63,682 nucleotides of DNA from Cryomorphaceae bacterium (GTDB taxonomy: Bacteria > Bacteroidota > Bacteroidia > Flavobacteriales > Schleiferiaceae), in contig JAFMBM010000012.1 in assembly GCA_017858515.1 (NCBI GenBank), positions 1 through 63,682 of the forward strand, read 5' to 3'. The position numbers were made by a program, and so were the translations under genes. The notes under the pieces are model-generated. The model did not search any database, was not told the DNA's origin, and was given only the letters and a program-made list of their open reading frames with translations. Position 1 is the first letter of the stretch; every line of letters starts with the position of its first letter. This document shows, one piece after another, positions 20,301-27,616 of this stretch.

Positions 20301-23300
20301 CTCAAGTGCAGATTTAAACACAGAGATTGTATCTCCGTTTATAGATGTAAGTGCCTTAACGAGTGCAGAGCTTCGCTTCTGGTATCATATGTATGGCGGC
20401 TTGATAGATGAGTTGGAGTTAGAGGTTTGGGACGGAAGCGTGTGGAACTCTGAATTAACGATAAGTGGTCAGCAACAGAGCAGTCAAACGGCGGCGTGGC
20501 AAGAATCGGTAGTAGACCTTTCGAGTTATAGTGGCACAATACAACTGCGATTTACAGCCAGACGAATAGCGGGAGCCAACAATCAAGTGGATATCTCAAT
20601 AGATGATATAAGCATAGATGAAGCTCTTTCTTGCCCAAATCCAAGTGCTATTGCTTTAACAGCTAATATTACCACCACTTCAGTTGAACTAAGTTGGACT
20701 AGTGGAGGTGCTACGAGTTGGCAGATAGAGTATGGTCCAATCGGCTTTACTCCTGGCTCAGGTACCATTGTAAATGCAACGAGCAATCCGTTCATCGTAA
20801 CGGGCTTGAGTCCTTCTAGCAGCTATCATTTTTATGTTAGAGACAGTTGCGCAGCGGGCTCGGTATCCCCATGGAGCGGACCTGTAGTGGGTTCCACCCA
20901 ATGTGGAACAGCGATAGCGCCTTATTTTGAGAACTTCGATTTAAGCTTTGCAGAGGGAACGGGGAATGATAATGCAGGAAGCACGATAGACCCTTGTTGG
21001 ACACGCAATCCTGTAACGGGATATCATTGGGGCGGAGGTCAAGGAGGTACTCCAACAGCAGGCACAGGACCAACGGCAGATCATACGAGTGGCTTTGGGA
21101 ACTATGTGTATGCCGAAGCAAGCTTTACAACACCTGGTGTAACGGCAGAGTTGGAAACACCAAACGTAGATGTAACGCCATTGACCTTGCCAGAATTAAA
21201 GTTCTGGTACCATATGAATGGGGCAAACATTGGCAAGCTAAGGGTGGATGTCTTTAACGGTACAAACTGGACAGCAGTTGACTCAATCGTAGGTCCACAG
21301 GGTACAGCGTGGTTAGAGCGGAGGATAGTGTTAACTGCTTTTGTAAACCAGACCATTAAAGTTCGATTTGTATCTACCACAGGCACAGTACCAACACAAA
21401 TTGGCGATATCGCAATTGATGATTTATCAATCGTAGAAGGTCCAAGTTGCTTTGTTCCTACCAATTTGGCAGTAACCGCAAGCACACCAACCTCCGTAAG
21501 TTTATCATGGACTACAGGTGGTGCTAGCAATTGGCAGATAGAATATGGCCCTGTTGGCTTTACGCCAGGCTCTGGGACAGTTGTAAATGCCAATACAAAT
21601 CCTTTTACAGTTATCGGCTTAACCGCTGCATCGGCTTACGATTTCTATGTTCGGGATAGCTGTGGAACGGGAGATGTTTCTATCTGGTCAGGCTCAACTC
21701 AGGGTACAACAGGATGTGCCACTGTGTTGGCTCCTTACAGTGAAAACTTTGATTCTCAATTCCTAGAAGGAACAGGGAATACGAATGCCAACAGTACTAT
21801 CAACCCATGTTGGACCCGCAGTCCTGCTACAGGATACCATTGGGGAGGAGGACAAGGAACAACTCCAACGGCAACAACCGGCCCGAACGGAGACCATACT
21901 TCTGGGAATGGAAATTACGCTTATGTAGAAGCTAGTTTTAGTACTCTCGGAATGCGTGCGGATCTCGAAACGCCAGATATCGATCTTTCTGCCTTAACCT
22001 ATCCAGAATTGAGTTTCTGGTATCATATGCTAGGAAGTTCTTTTGGTGCTTTGCGCATTGATATTTTCGATGGAACTGCTTGGAATATTGGTGTAGACTC
22101 AATCGTTGGCAATCAAGGAAATACTTGGTTAGAGCGCAATGTAAATTTGGCTGCCTATGCAAACCAAACCATCAAGGTTCGTTTTGTAAGTAGAGTTGTA
22201 AATACGCCAACTCAGTTTGGAGATGTGGCAATAGATGACTTATCTATAGATGAGGGACCTTCTTGTCCTCCACCTTCTTCTTTGGTGGCTTCTGCCGTAA
22301 GCAACGCAAGCGTTACGCTTCAATGGGCAAGTGGAGGTGCTACCAATTGGCAGGTTGAATATGGCCCTGTTGGTTTTACGCCAGGAACAGGTACAGTAGT
22401 AAGTGTTACTACCAATCCGTTCACCTTAACTGGACTAAATGCAACTACAGCCTATGATGTTTATCTAAGGGACAGTTGCGGTGCCGGAGATGTCTCTACT
22501 TGGGTTGGACCTTTGACTTTCACTACTGTAAACTGTACTAGTGGTTGTTTCTTAACACTAGAACTAACAGATTCTTTCGGAGATGGTTGGACTGCAAACA
22601 ATGCGGGTACACTCTATCATCAAGTTCAATTTAGTGTTGGGGGTGGAGCTCCAACAAACTATACTCTGAATAACGGATTTAGCGGGTCATTCCAAATACC
22701 AGTATGTGATGGCGATGACTTTACTGTTTCATTCTTAGACGCAGGGCAATGGCAGAACGAATGCGGATTTAGATTGAGAGATCCAAACAACGTTCTACTC
22801 TTCGATATTCCCGCAGGAGCGTTAACTGGAAGTCTTCTGCTTTATTCAGACACTGTTGACTGTGGAGGACCACAACTTTGTGCTGATCCTACTAATTTAG
22901 GAGTTCAAAACATTGGGCAAAATTCTGTGAATCTTGTTTGGAATTCCATTTCAGGGACAAGCAGAGTTGAGTTTGGTCTAGCAGGCTTCGCATTGGGAAC
23001 AGGTCAGTTTATAGGATTTATACCTTCAACTCCTTTCAACCTTACTGGACTTACACCGAATACAAATTATCAGTATTACGTTCAAGATAGTTGCGGACCT
23101 GGATCCACATCCAACTGGGTTGGACCTTTCAGCTTTACTACTTCCAACTGTCCTGCAGTTACTGCTAATTTCACTTTCACTATTAGTAATTTGACTGTTT
23201 CGGTAAATGGAACAAGCTCTTCAGGATCGTTCTTTACTTGGAGTTTTGGAACAACAGGAACCTCATTTGACTCGATAACTACCTATACCTTCGGACAGGA

Positions 23301-24375
23301 AGGAACGTATATTATCAAGTTGGTGAACTCAAATGGTTGTGGAAGCCTCGACTCCATGTTGGTTTCAGTAGACCTATGCGCTCCTTTAACAGCATCTTTC
23401 ACGCAATCCACATCCTTACTCGACGCCGATTTCGATGCTACAGGAAGCGCTGGTAATCCTACTTCGTATGCTTGGGATTTTGGCGATGGTAATACAGGAA
23501 CAGGATTGCTGCCCTCACATACCTATGCCAATCCAGGCATTTATACGGTACTTCTCACCTTAACAAATGCTTGTAATCAAACAGATACTGTAACACAAAC
23601 TTTAGAGGTCTGTGATACCGTTCAGGCAAACTTCACTTACACATTTAGTGGTACAACCTTCGTATTCGATGGATCGGCATCCTCCTCAAATGCGACTGAT
23701 TGGGCATGGGATTTTGGAGATGGAACCATAGATTCTGTTGCATCGCCTACCCATACGTTCACTTCGGGAACTTTTAACGTACAACTGATTGTAACGAATA
23801 GCTGTGGAGATGACGATACCGTTACTATACCCGTTGTTGTTTGCGCCAAACCTACTGCTGGATGGACTTTCACCATCATTTCTTCAGGAGCTAATGGTAT
23901 GCAAATTCAATTTGACGCGTCTTCATCTATTGGTGCAGTAACCTACAATTGGGATTTTGGAGATGGTTCAGGAAATACAACATCTGGTTTTCCTGTGCAT
24001 ACTTATGCAACTCCAGGATTGTTCTATGTGGTTAGACTGATTGTCTATAATAGCTGCGGCGATTCTGATACTTTGGTTTCATCCCTAGCATCTATTGGTA
24101 TAGAACAACTCAATGGTGATTCAGAACAACTCAGTTTGTTCCCAAATCCTGCAAAGGATAAAGTGGAAGTAGACTGGACTGGATTAAATTCTAATGAGGA
24201 AATAAGAGTTGAATTGATCGATGCAGGAGGTAAGCTGATTCGCAACCCTATGGGTACTCAAGAATTGGGTAAGTGGCATTTAGAAATGGATGTTTCGGAC
24301 CTTCCAAAAGGAACGTATTACTTACACTTAAGGCAAGGAACACTTTCACGTATTCAACGCTTCGTTAAGCAATAA
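14338..24375 (+). CDS. Giant modular T9SS type A surface protein with alternating FN3 and MAM-like modules
   Basis: The 3345-residue protein starts with a signal peptide (MRISYTIVAILITWFLGAQV). Eleven FN3 domains follow, the first at about residue 168; each ends in Y..Y.....D/N-C-G and contains GASNW..EYG or a variant. After FN3 1-9 comes one of nine MAM-like modules (from residues 258, 538, 817, 1098, 1381, 1634, 1914, 2188 and 2460). These carry the MAM hallmarks CWTRNP, TGP..DHT-G-G-Y, ELRFWYHMYG and a GDIAIDD calcium-like loop. The fifth is divergent. After FN3 10 comes a separate beta domain (about 2732-2840), then FN3 11, four PKD domains (about 2938-3251, three with WDFGDG) and a T9SS type A tail with LSLFPNPAKDKVEV and KGTYYLHLRQG. 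The likely role is an adhesin or matrix protein. Confidence 0.93.
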   Translation: MRISYTIVAILITWFLGAQVQTSATFTSGDIGTLRTTTGALPNTTVESTCPDTITINIPPGNVVLTTSVVYSMTADGAAWMSEQRSYIECATTGVREATFANGAGNTTGTFPYSRNGLTIANGVSATGQIKFVMHAFKTFGTAGCSIVQNKVNNNSWIVTVTHIPPPTCPFPSNLQSPSQGSSSAFLTWTSGGASNWNIQYGAPGFALGTGTIVSAGSSNFTLNGLNPQTTYQAYVRDSCGLGDVSAWIGPISFTTSCLPSIAPINQTFDPGAWVPGTGFTNAFDAINSCWERTPGGNTGGFGTSQFFWGVGTGSAAFNTGPSSDHTTGTGKYMFVESSLGANGSVADLISRPIDLSPLAVPEMRFWYHMYGAQTGTLTVSIDNGTGWVDVFTLSGQQQTALASPWTEVIIPMASYINDTIKIRFRATKVGTSGDIAIDDLTIDEAPACPQPANLNALAIGSNSVNLDWLAATATSWNLEYGPPGFTPGTGTLIPAGTNPFNLTGLLPNTPYDIYVQENCGPAGVSAFSGPLSVRTNCLPFLAPYLETVDGASWVQGTGFANGGNIIDPCWSRNPIAPVGFVGNFAWGTGQGNPGTINTGPNGDHTSGTGKYVFVESSLGVNASIAELVSPLIDVSPLTSPELRFWYHMYGITTGSISVDINSGSGWVNVWSLSGQQQTSNADLWREAIVGIGAFANDTIQIRFTATKGFGGQGDMAIDDIAVIEAPNCPQPSGNSILAVGSNSVSVDWISGGASNWNISATTVGGNPLSGIIGNATAIPYTLNGLAPNTSYDIYIRDSCAVGDASFWIGPLTIRTNCLPFPTPFIENFEGLSWIGGTGFQNTGDAIDPCFTRNPGPPVGFTGDFFFGTRQGAPAGFNTGPSGDHTTGSGKYIYTESTIGLNGATATFLSPLIDLSNLTVPELRFWYHMYGLQIGSLEVAINDGSGWTVIQTITGQQQISSTTPWLESINPLSAYANDTVQIRWTGTRGFGGLGDMAIDDFSIIEAPTCPQPSLPVASSISFSSVDLSWTSGGASNWNISFGSVGFSPNTGTIVSTSVNPFTLTGLNPSSQYHIYIRDSCGPGSVSPWVGPILVSTLCGPVPAPYLQDFTSTPAGLLGTFPPLALANCWELGASSATALRWETEDATGVNENSFNTGPWFDNTTPSTAGGMYIFLEASTGGIGSTAAFTSPLIITSSLAAPNLSFAYHMYGANIDSLRVDIFSNGVWDNNVWNRFGQQQTSGAAAWLTADVPLSAYGDTIRVRFVGRRGSSFLGDISLDDVSVDEAPACPDPSLLSFLSATATSGTIYWTAGSLSSTTWVIEFGPVGFAPGTGVIVGATNDTATIAGLTSSTTYDLYITEVCPAGAGLSSTIGPLSFNTLCLTASIPYLRDFDSWPPICWDLTGGTVVAPQANGDYMLANYWNWTQPNFALATTEPINISVDARVKFRWSHLYNGGFGPNDQLILQVRLSSSSVWDTLINLIGPTFTSPGAGNTTPAADAAFIQETILLDPALYTSQDVVFQLVMNSGFGTNLYIDDFIVEAIPSCIEPTALSLDQVSTTTAELSWLTGGSTSWQLEYGPAGFTPGTGTIVNALTNPFTITGLTASTSYDFYVRDSCGAGDVSTWEGPVSGSTSCLAFATPYTETFDGASWVTGTGATNANDLIDNCWTRNPNGNFTGGPSVYSWGTGTGPTPSGGTGPTVDNTTGTGNYVYIEASGGGNGNRAILQSPLVDLTGLTNPELEFYYHMFGANVDSLVVKVDDGTSVTTLDFLVGAQQAAQADPWLMRTISLVPYAGSTISIRFESSKLGFAGDIAVDDVSFQSGSACPSPFNLQVTNTGPSSVDLSWTSGGVAGFTQVEYGPVGFTPGTGSVFTATGTTASITGLITSTAYDFYITDSCGASSFSTQVGPVSGTTQCAALVAPYTEDFESGLWTAAGTFDPGTIDGCWTRDNTTDYWWKGSSGATPTVGTGPNGDHTTGSGSYMYTETSSSADLNTEIVSPFIDVSALTSAELRFWYHMYGGLIDELELEVWDGSVWNSELTISGQQQSSQTAAWQESVVDLSSYSGTIQLRFTARRIAGANNQVDISIDDISIDEALSCPNPSAIALTANITTTSVELSWTSGGATSWQIEYGPIGFTPGSGTIVNATSNPFIVTGLSPSSSYHFYVRDSCAAGSVSPWSGPVVGSTQCGTAIAPYFENFDLSFAEGTGNDNAGSTIDPCWTRNPVTGYHWGGGQGGTPTAGTGPTADHTSGFGNYVYAEASFTTPGVTAELETPNVDVTPLTLPELKFWYHMNGANIGKLRVDVFNGTNWTAVDSIVGPQGTAWLERRIVLTAFVNQTIKVRFVSTTGTVPTQIGDIAIDDLSIVEGPSCFVPTNLAVTASTPTSVSLSWTTGGASNWQIEYGPVGFTPGSGTVVNANTNPFTVIGLTAASAYDFYVRDSCGTGDVSIWSGSTQGTTGCATVLAPYSENFDSQFLEGTGNTNANSTINPCWTRSPATGYHWGGGQGTTPTATTGPNGDHTSGNGNYAYVEASFSTLGMRADLETPDIDLSALTYPELSFWYHMLGSSFGALRIDIFDGTAWNIGVDSIVGNQGNTWLERNVNLAAYANQTIKVRFVSRVVNTPTQFGDVAIDDLSIDEGPSCPPPSSLVASAVSNASVTLQWASGGATNWQVEYGPVGFTPGTGTVVSVTTNPFTLTGLNATTAYDVYLRDSCGAGDVSTWVGPLTFTTVNCTSGCFLTLELTDSFGDGWTANNAGTLYHQVQFSVGGGAPTNYTLNNGFSGSFQIPVCDGDDFTVSFLDAGQWQNECGFRLRDPNNVLLFDIPAGALTGSLLLYSDTVDCGGPQLCADPTNLGVQNIGQNSVNLVWNSISGTSRVEFGLAGFALGTGQFIGFIPSTPFNLTGLTPNTNYQYYVQDSCGPGSTSNWVGPFSFTTSNCPAVTANFTFTISNLTVSVNGTSSSGSFFTWSFGTTGTSFDSITTYTFGQEGTYIIKLVNSNGCGSLDSMLVSVDLCAPLTASFTQSTSLLDADFDATGSAGNPTSYAWDFGDGNTGTGLLPSHTYANPGIYTVLLTLTNACNQTDTVTQTLEVCDTVQANFTYTFSGTTFVFDGSASSSNATDWAWDFGDGTIDSVASPTHTFTSGTFNVQLIVTNSCGDDDTVTIPVVVCAKPTAGWTFTIISSGANGMQIQFDASSSIGAVTYNWDFGDGSGNTTSGFPVHTYATPGLFYVVRLIVYNSCGDSDTLVSSLASIGIEQLNGDSEQLSLFPNPAKDKVEVDWTGLNSNEEIRVELIDAGGKLIRNPMGTQELGKWHLEMDVSDLPKGTYYLHLRQGTLSRIQRFVKQ
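14839..22530 (+). repeat. In-gene tandem array of about 810-840-bp FN3+MAM units
   Basis: The segment coding YHM(Y/F/N/L)G recurs near 15435, 16271, 17110, 17955, 19569, 20381, 21206 and 22018, and a divergent copy lies near 18690. The spacing is about 810-840 bp, except around the shortened fifth unit. Units 8 and 9 are the closest pair, sharing YHWGGGQG, TWLER or AWLERR, and NQTIKVRFVS. Their FN3 segments at 21541 and 22362 share long near-identical DNA runs. Such an array invites copy-number change by recombination. Confidence 0.85.
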
Positions 24376-24380
24376 TTGAA

Positions 24381-24413
24381 AAAGCGGCTCTTACAAGGAG
24401 CCGCTTTTTTTAT
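24381..24413 (+). terminator. Rho-independent terminator of the giant surface-protein gene
   Basis: AAAGCGGCTC (24381-24390) pairs with GAGCCGCTTT (24398-24407) around a 7-base loop, followed by a T run. It lies 6 bases after the stop codon and separates the giant gene from pyrD. Confidence 0.9.
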
Positions 24414-24446
24414 TTAAGGCACGTTAGACCATTCAAAATCTAAAGG

Positions 24447-24454
24447 TATTTTCG
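24447..24454 (+). promoter_or_regulatory. Probable -7 box of pyrD
   Basis: TATTTTCG differs by one base from TAnnTTTG and ends 4 bases before the pyrD ATG at 24459, the same spacing seen for bamD and the DsbA-like gene. The -33 element is poor (TTAG near 24424). Confidence 0.4.
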
Positions 24455-24458
24455 CGGA

Positions 24459-25535
24459 ATGCCCCTCTATAAAAATATCATTGCCCCACTGCTATTTACC
24501 CAAGATGCCGAAAAGGTGCATCATTGGATTACAGCTTTACTAGAAAAAGGTTTTTCAAATGCCCTTGCTTCCTTTTTTCTCAAAAAGGTTTATTCTCCTA
24601 AAGTATATCCTGATCTCAAGCAAAAGATTTGGGGAATTGACTTCCAACATCCCATTGGCTTGGCTGCTGGATTTGACAAAGATGCCAAACTGATTAAACC
24701 ACTTTCGAACTTAGGCTTTAGTTTTATTGAAATAGGAACACTTACGCCAGTAGCTCAACCTGGAAATGAGAGACCACGGCTTTTTAGATTAAAGGACGAT
24801 CAGGCACTTATTAACAGAATGGGTTTTAACAATGGGGGAGTTGCAGATTCGATAGAAAGACTAAAGAAAAAGGGCAACATCATTGTTGGAGGAAATATTG
24901 GTAAGAATAAAGTAACGCCAAACGATAAAGCGGTAGAAGACTACCTGAAGTGCTTTAATGCACTTTATCCATATGTTGATTACTTTGTCTTGAATGTTAG
25001 TTCTCCAAATACGCCTGGATTAAGAGCTTTGCAAGATAAAGAGCCCCTTCGGGAGCTTATACAAACGGTTCAGAAAGCAAATAATAGTCAGAGCAAGCCG
25101 AAACCCATCCTTCTTAAAATTGCTCCAGATCTCTCCACATTTGAGTTAGATGATATTGTTGAAGTACTTCAATTATGTAGATTGGATGGCGTAATTGCGA
25201 CCAACACCACTGTAGATCGATCAGGATTGACTGCGAGCAAACAAAAAATTGATACTATTGGATTAGGAGGACTCAGTGGCAGACCTGTGGCTAATCGTTC
25301 TACGGAAATAATAAAGTACCTTCGGGAGAAATTGGGTCCAGAACCAATTATCATTGGCGTTGGTGGAGTCTTTAATGGTAGAGATGCTATTCAGAAACTG
25401 CATGCAGGTGCCAACCTCATTCAAGCCTATACAGGTTTCATTTACGAAGGACCCAAGTTCATCAAGAAGGCGTTGCAGGAGATGGATTATGGATTAAAAA
25501 GTGGACATTGGACTTGGAAAAATAGAAGGATATGA
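24459..25535 (+). CDS. pyrD: Quinone-dependent dihydroorotate dehydrogenase (class 2)
   Basis: PyrD oxidises dihydroorotate to orotate in pyrimidine synthesis and passes electrons to the quinone pool. The 358-residue length and the N-terminal helical extension (MPLYKNIIAPLLFTQDAEKV) mark the membrane-associated class 2 enzyme. FMN-barrel motifs are present: GLAAGFDKDAKL, the substrate-binding NRMGFNNGG, NVSSPNTPGLR with the class 2 catalytic Ser, ATNTTVDR, GGLSGRP and GVGGVFNGRDA. The following hmgL start overlaps its stop by 4 bases (ATGA), so the two are coupled. Confidence 0.96.
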   Translation: MPLYKNIIAPLLFTQDAEKVHHWITALLEKGFSNALASFFLKKVYSPKVYPDLKQKIWGIDFQHPIGLAAGFDKDAKLIKPLSNLGFSFIEIGTLTPVAQPGNERPRLFRLKDDQALINRMGFNNGGVADSIERLKKKGNIIVGGNIGKNKVTPNDKAVEDYLKCFNALYPYVDYFVLNVSSPNTPGLRALQDKEPLRELIQTVQKANNSQSKPKPILLKIAPDLSTFELDDIVEVLQLCRLDGVIATNTTVDRSGLTASKQKIDTIGLGGLSGRPVANRSTEIIKYLREKLGPEPIIIGVGGVFNGRDAIQKLHAGANLIQAYTGFIYEGPKFIKKALQEMDYGLKSGHWTWKNRRI

Positions 25536-26395
25536 ATGCCAATTATTTGAAAATTGTTGAATGCCCTCGTGATGCCATGCAAGGCTTTCACCAACAGATT
25601 TCAACAGACCAAAAGATTAAATATTTGAAGTCATTGTTGAATGCAGGCTTTCCGATACTCGATTTTGGAAGTTTTGTTTCTTCGAAGGCAGTTCCTCAAA
25701 TGGCCGATACCAAAAGCGTTTTAGCTGCTATTGATAAGAGTGAATATCCCAATACAGAACTGCTCGCTATTGTTGCTAGCAGGAGAGGGGCAATTGAAGC
25801 TTCAGAATTTAGTCAAATCGATTTCCTAGGTTACCCATTTAGTATTTCTGAAACCTTTCAGCTGCGTAATACACATAAGAACATTGCATCATCTTTCGAA
25901 TTAGTTCAACAGCTGCTTGAGATTACTGATAAATCGGATCAGAAGCTCGTTGTTTATCTTTCAATGGGCTTTGGTAACCCGTACAAAGACGATTGGAGTC
26001 TCTCTATGGTAGAAGACTGGACGGGTAGGTTAGTTGATAAAGGGGTAAAAATTATTTCTCTTTCTGATACTGTGGGAACAGCTTCTGCCGAACGTTTAGG
26101 AGTTGTAACCCAATCTATTATTGATATGTATAGTGAAATAGAAGTCGGGGTTCATATGCATACGAGTACGGGAGATTGGTATTCCAAGGTAGATGCAGTA
26201 TGGAAAGCGGGCTGTAGAAGAATGGATGGAGCCATTCAAGGTTTTGGTGGATGTCCTTTTGCAGAAGATGAATTGGTAGGTAATCTACCCACAGAAAAAT
26301 TATTGACTTACTGTGCAGAACATTCCATTTCACATGACATTAATTTGCCTGCTTTTGAAAGCGCATACAACGAAGCATTGAAAACTTTTACCTAA
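25532..26395 (+). CDS. Hydroxymethylglutaryl-CoA lyase
   Basis: The enzyme cleaves HMG-CoA to acetyl-CoA and acetoacetate, the last step of leucine catabolism. In 287 residues I see the HMGL-like barrel with IVECPRDAMQGFHQ (metal-binding E-x-PRD motif), DFGSFVSSKAVPQMAD, the HMH metal ligands in VGVHMHTSTGDW, and the loop GFGGCPFAEDELVGN with the catalytic Cys. HMG-CoA lyase is preferred over the related isopropylmalate synthases because of length and that Cys loop. It overlaps pyrD by 4 bases; no other leucine-degradation genes are nearby, so the pairing is positional rather than metabolic. Confidence 0.9.
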   Translation: MNANYLKIVECPRDAMQGFHQQISTDQKIKYLKSLLNAGFPILDFGSFVSSKAVPQMADTKSVLAAIDKSEYPNTELLAIVASRRGAIEASEFSQIDFLGYPFSISETFQLRNTHKNIASSFELVQQLLEITDKSDQKLVVYLSMGFGNPYKDDWSLSMVEDWTGRLVDKGVKIISLSDTVGTASAERLGVVTQSIIDMYSEIEVGVHMHTSTGDWYSKVDAVWKAGCRRMDGAIQGFGGCPFAEDELVGNLPTEKLLTYCAEHSISHDINLPAFESAYNEALKTFT

Positions 26396-26418
26396 GTAAT
26401 TTCAACGAATAATTGACG

Positions 26419-26449
26419 TTGAAAGACACGATAGGAAAAACTACTTTTG
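26419..26449 (+). promoter_or_regulatory. Promoter of the bamD-rpoZ-coaBC-porD-recN-fabI unit
   Basis: TTG at 26419-26421 and TACTTTTG at 26442-26449 are separated by 20 bases, an excellent match to the Bacteroidota consensus. The box ends 4 bases before the bamD ATG at 26454, so the predicted mRNA is leaderless or nearly so. Confidence 0.65.
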
Positions 26450-26453
26450 CAGA

Positions 26454-27269
26454 ATGCTTTTGAACACGATTAAGAACTTTATTTTGGCCTCAGCCTTTAT
26501 TGGTATACTTAGCTCTTGTAGCGAATATCAAAAGGTAGTTAAAAGTCCAGACATGGATTATAAGTTCCAAAAGGCTGTAGAGTATTTCAATAAAGGGAAA
26601 TTCAATAAGGCCTATCCACTATTTGACGAGCTATTAACTCAGTTTCGGGGATCTTCAAAGGCAGAAGAAGTATATTTCTACTATTGTGAAACACAATATG
26701 CTCTGGAAGATTTTATTCTGGCAGGATATCATTATAAAAACTTCTATCGAACTTTTCCCAATAGCCATCATGCAGATGAAGCCGCTTATAAGGCAGCGTA
26801 TTGTCATTATTTAGAAAGTCCAAAGTATAGCCTAGATCAAGCATATACCTATAAGGCTTTGAATGATTTACAATTATACGTAAATACCCATCCAAACAGT
26901 ACCAAAATAGAAGAGTGCAATCAAATTATGGATGAGCTTAGACATAAGCTTGAGAAGAAGAGCTATGAAGTAGCCCGGCAGTATTACTATATGCAGCTGT
27001 ATCAGTCAGCGGTAACGGCTTTTAATACTACACTAAATGATTATCCAGATACACCCTATAGAGAGGAAATTCTATTCTATAGATTATTAAGTGCCTATGA
27101 ACTGGCTTATAAAAGTATTGAGGACAAGAAATTTCAGAGATACAAGGAAACAATTACTGCTTACAACGAGTTGATTGATTTTTTTCCAGAAACGGAATAT
27201 CGCAACAGAGCTGAAGAAGTAAAGAAGAAAACAGAAGAGAACATTAAAGAAATAAAACTGAATAAATAG
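26454..27269 (+). CDS. bamD: Outer membrane protein assembly factor BamD
   Basis: BamD is the essential lipoprotein partner of BamA in folding outer-membrane barrels. The 271-residue product has a lipoprotein signal peptide with lipobox ILSSC (Cys22). About five TPR-like helical pairs follow, with the family's YFNKGKFNKAYPLFDELLTQ and YKNFYRTFPNS motifs, and a Lys/Glu-rich C-terminal helix. It heads a cluster that is conserved in Bacteroidota, directly followed by rpoZ with a 3-base gap. Confidence 0.92.
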   Translation: MLLNTIKNFILASAFIGILSSCSEYQKVVKSPDMDYKFQKAVEYFNKGKFNKAYPLFDELLTQFRGSSKAEEVYFYYCETQYALEDFILAGYHYKNFYRTFPNSHHADEAAYKAAYCHYLESPKYSLDQAYTYKALNDLQLYVNTHPNSTKIEECNQIMDELRHKLEKKSYEVARQYYYMQLYQSAVTAFNTTLNDYPDTPYREEILFYRLLSAYELAYKSIEDKKFQRYKETITAYNELIDFFPETEYRNRAEEVKKKTEENIKEIKLNK

Positions 27270-27272
27270 ACC

Positions 27273-27605
27273 ATGACAGATTATAAAAAGAGCGGTGCGG
27301 CAAAAACAACTGTAACTATTAATTCTTCAGAATTAGGAATTAGAACAGGTAATGTATATGAGGCAGTTGCTTTAATTGGTAAGCGCTCAGTTCAAATAGG
27401 AGAAGAACTTCGCCAGGAATTGCACGAGAAGCTAGAAGATTTTAACGTACACACGGAGAGTCTAGAAGAAATCTTTGAAAACAAAGAGCAAATAGAATTG
27501 TCGCGTTTGTATGAGGCATTGCCTAAACCAACTTCTTTGGCTATTCAAGAATGGTTAGAAGGTAAAATCTACTTTAGAAATCCAAGCGAACCTTCCAAAG
27601 ATTAA
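27273..27605 (+). CDS. rpoZ: DNA-directed RNA polymerase omega subunit
   Basis: The 110-residue protein matches the Bacteroidota form of omega, with the conserved helix GNVYEAVALIGKRSVQIGEELRQEL (given here as a region, residues about 26-50). This is the Rpb6-like motif that clamps the C terminus of beta prime. The C-terminal half is phylum-specific. It lies between bamD (3-base gap) and coaBC (11-base gap), so it is part of the same transcript. Omega assists polymerase assembly. Confidence 0.85.
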   Translation: MTDYKKSGAAKTTVTINSSELGIRTGNVYEAVALIGKRSVQIGEELRQELHEKLEDFNVHTESLEEIFENKEQIELSRLYEALPKPTSLAIQEWLEGKIYFRNPSEPSKD

Positions 27606-27616
27606 TCCGTTGAAAG

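Noticed and set aside
14338..24375. Small ORFs inside the giant gene on either strand
   Set aside because: They are shadows of a repetitive coding sequence and lack motifs, starts or coupling of their own.
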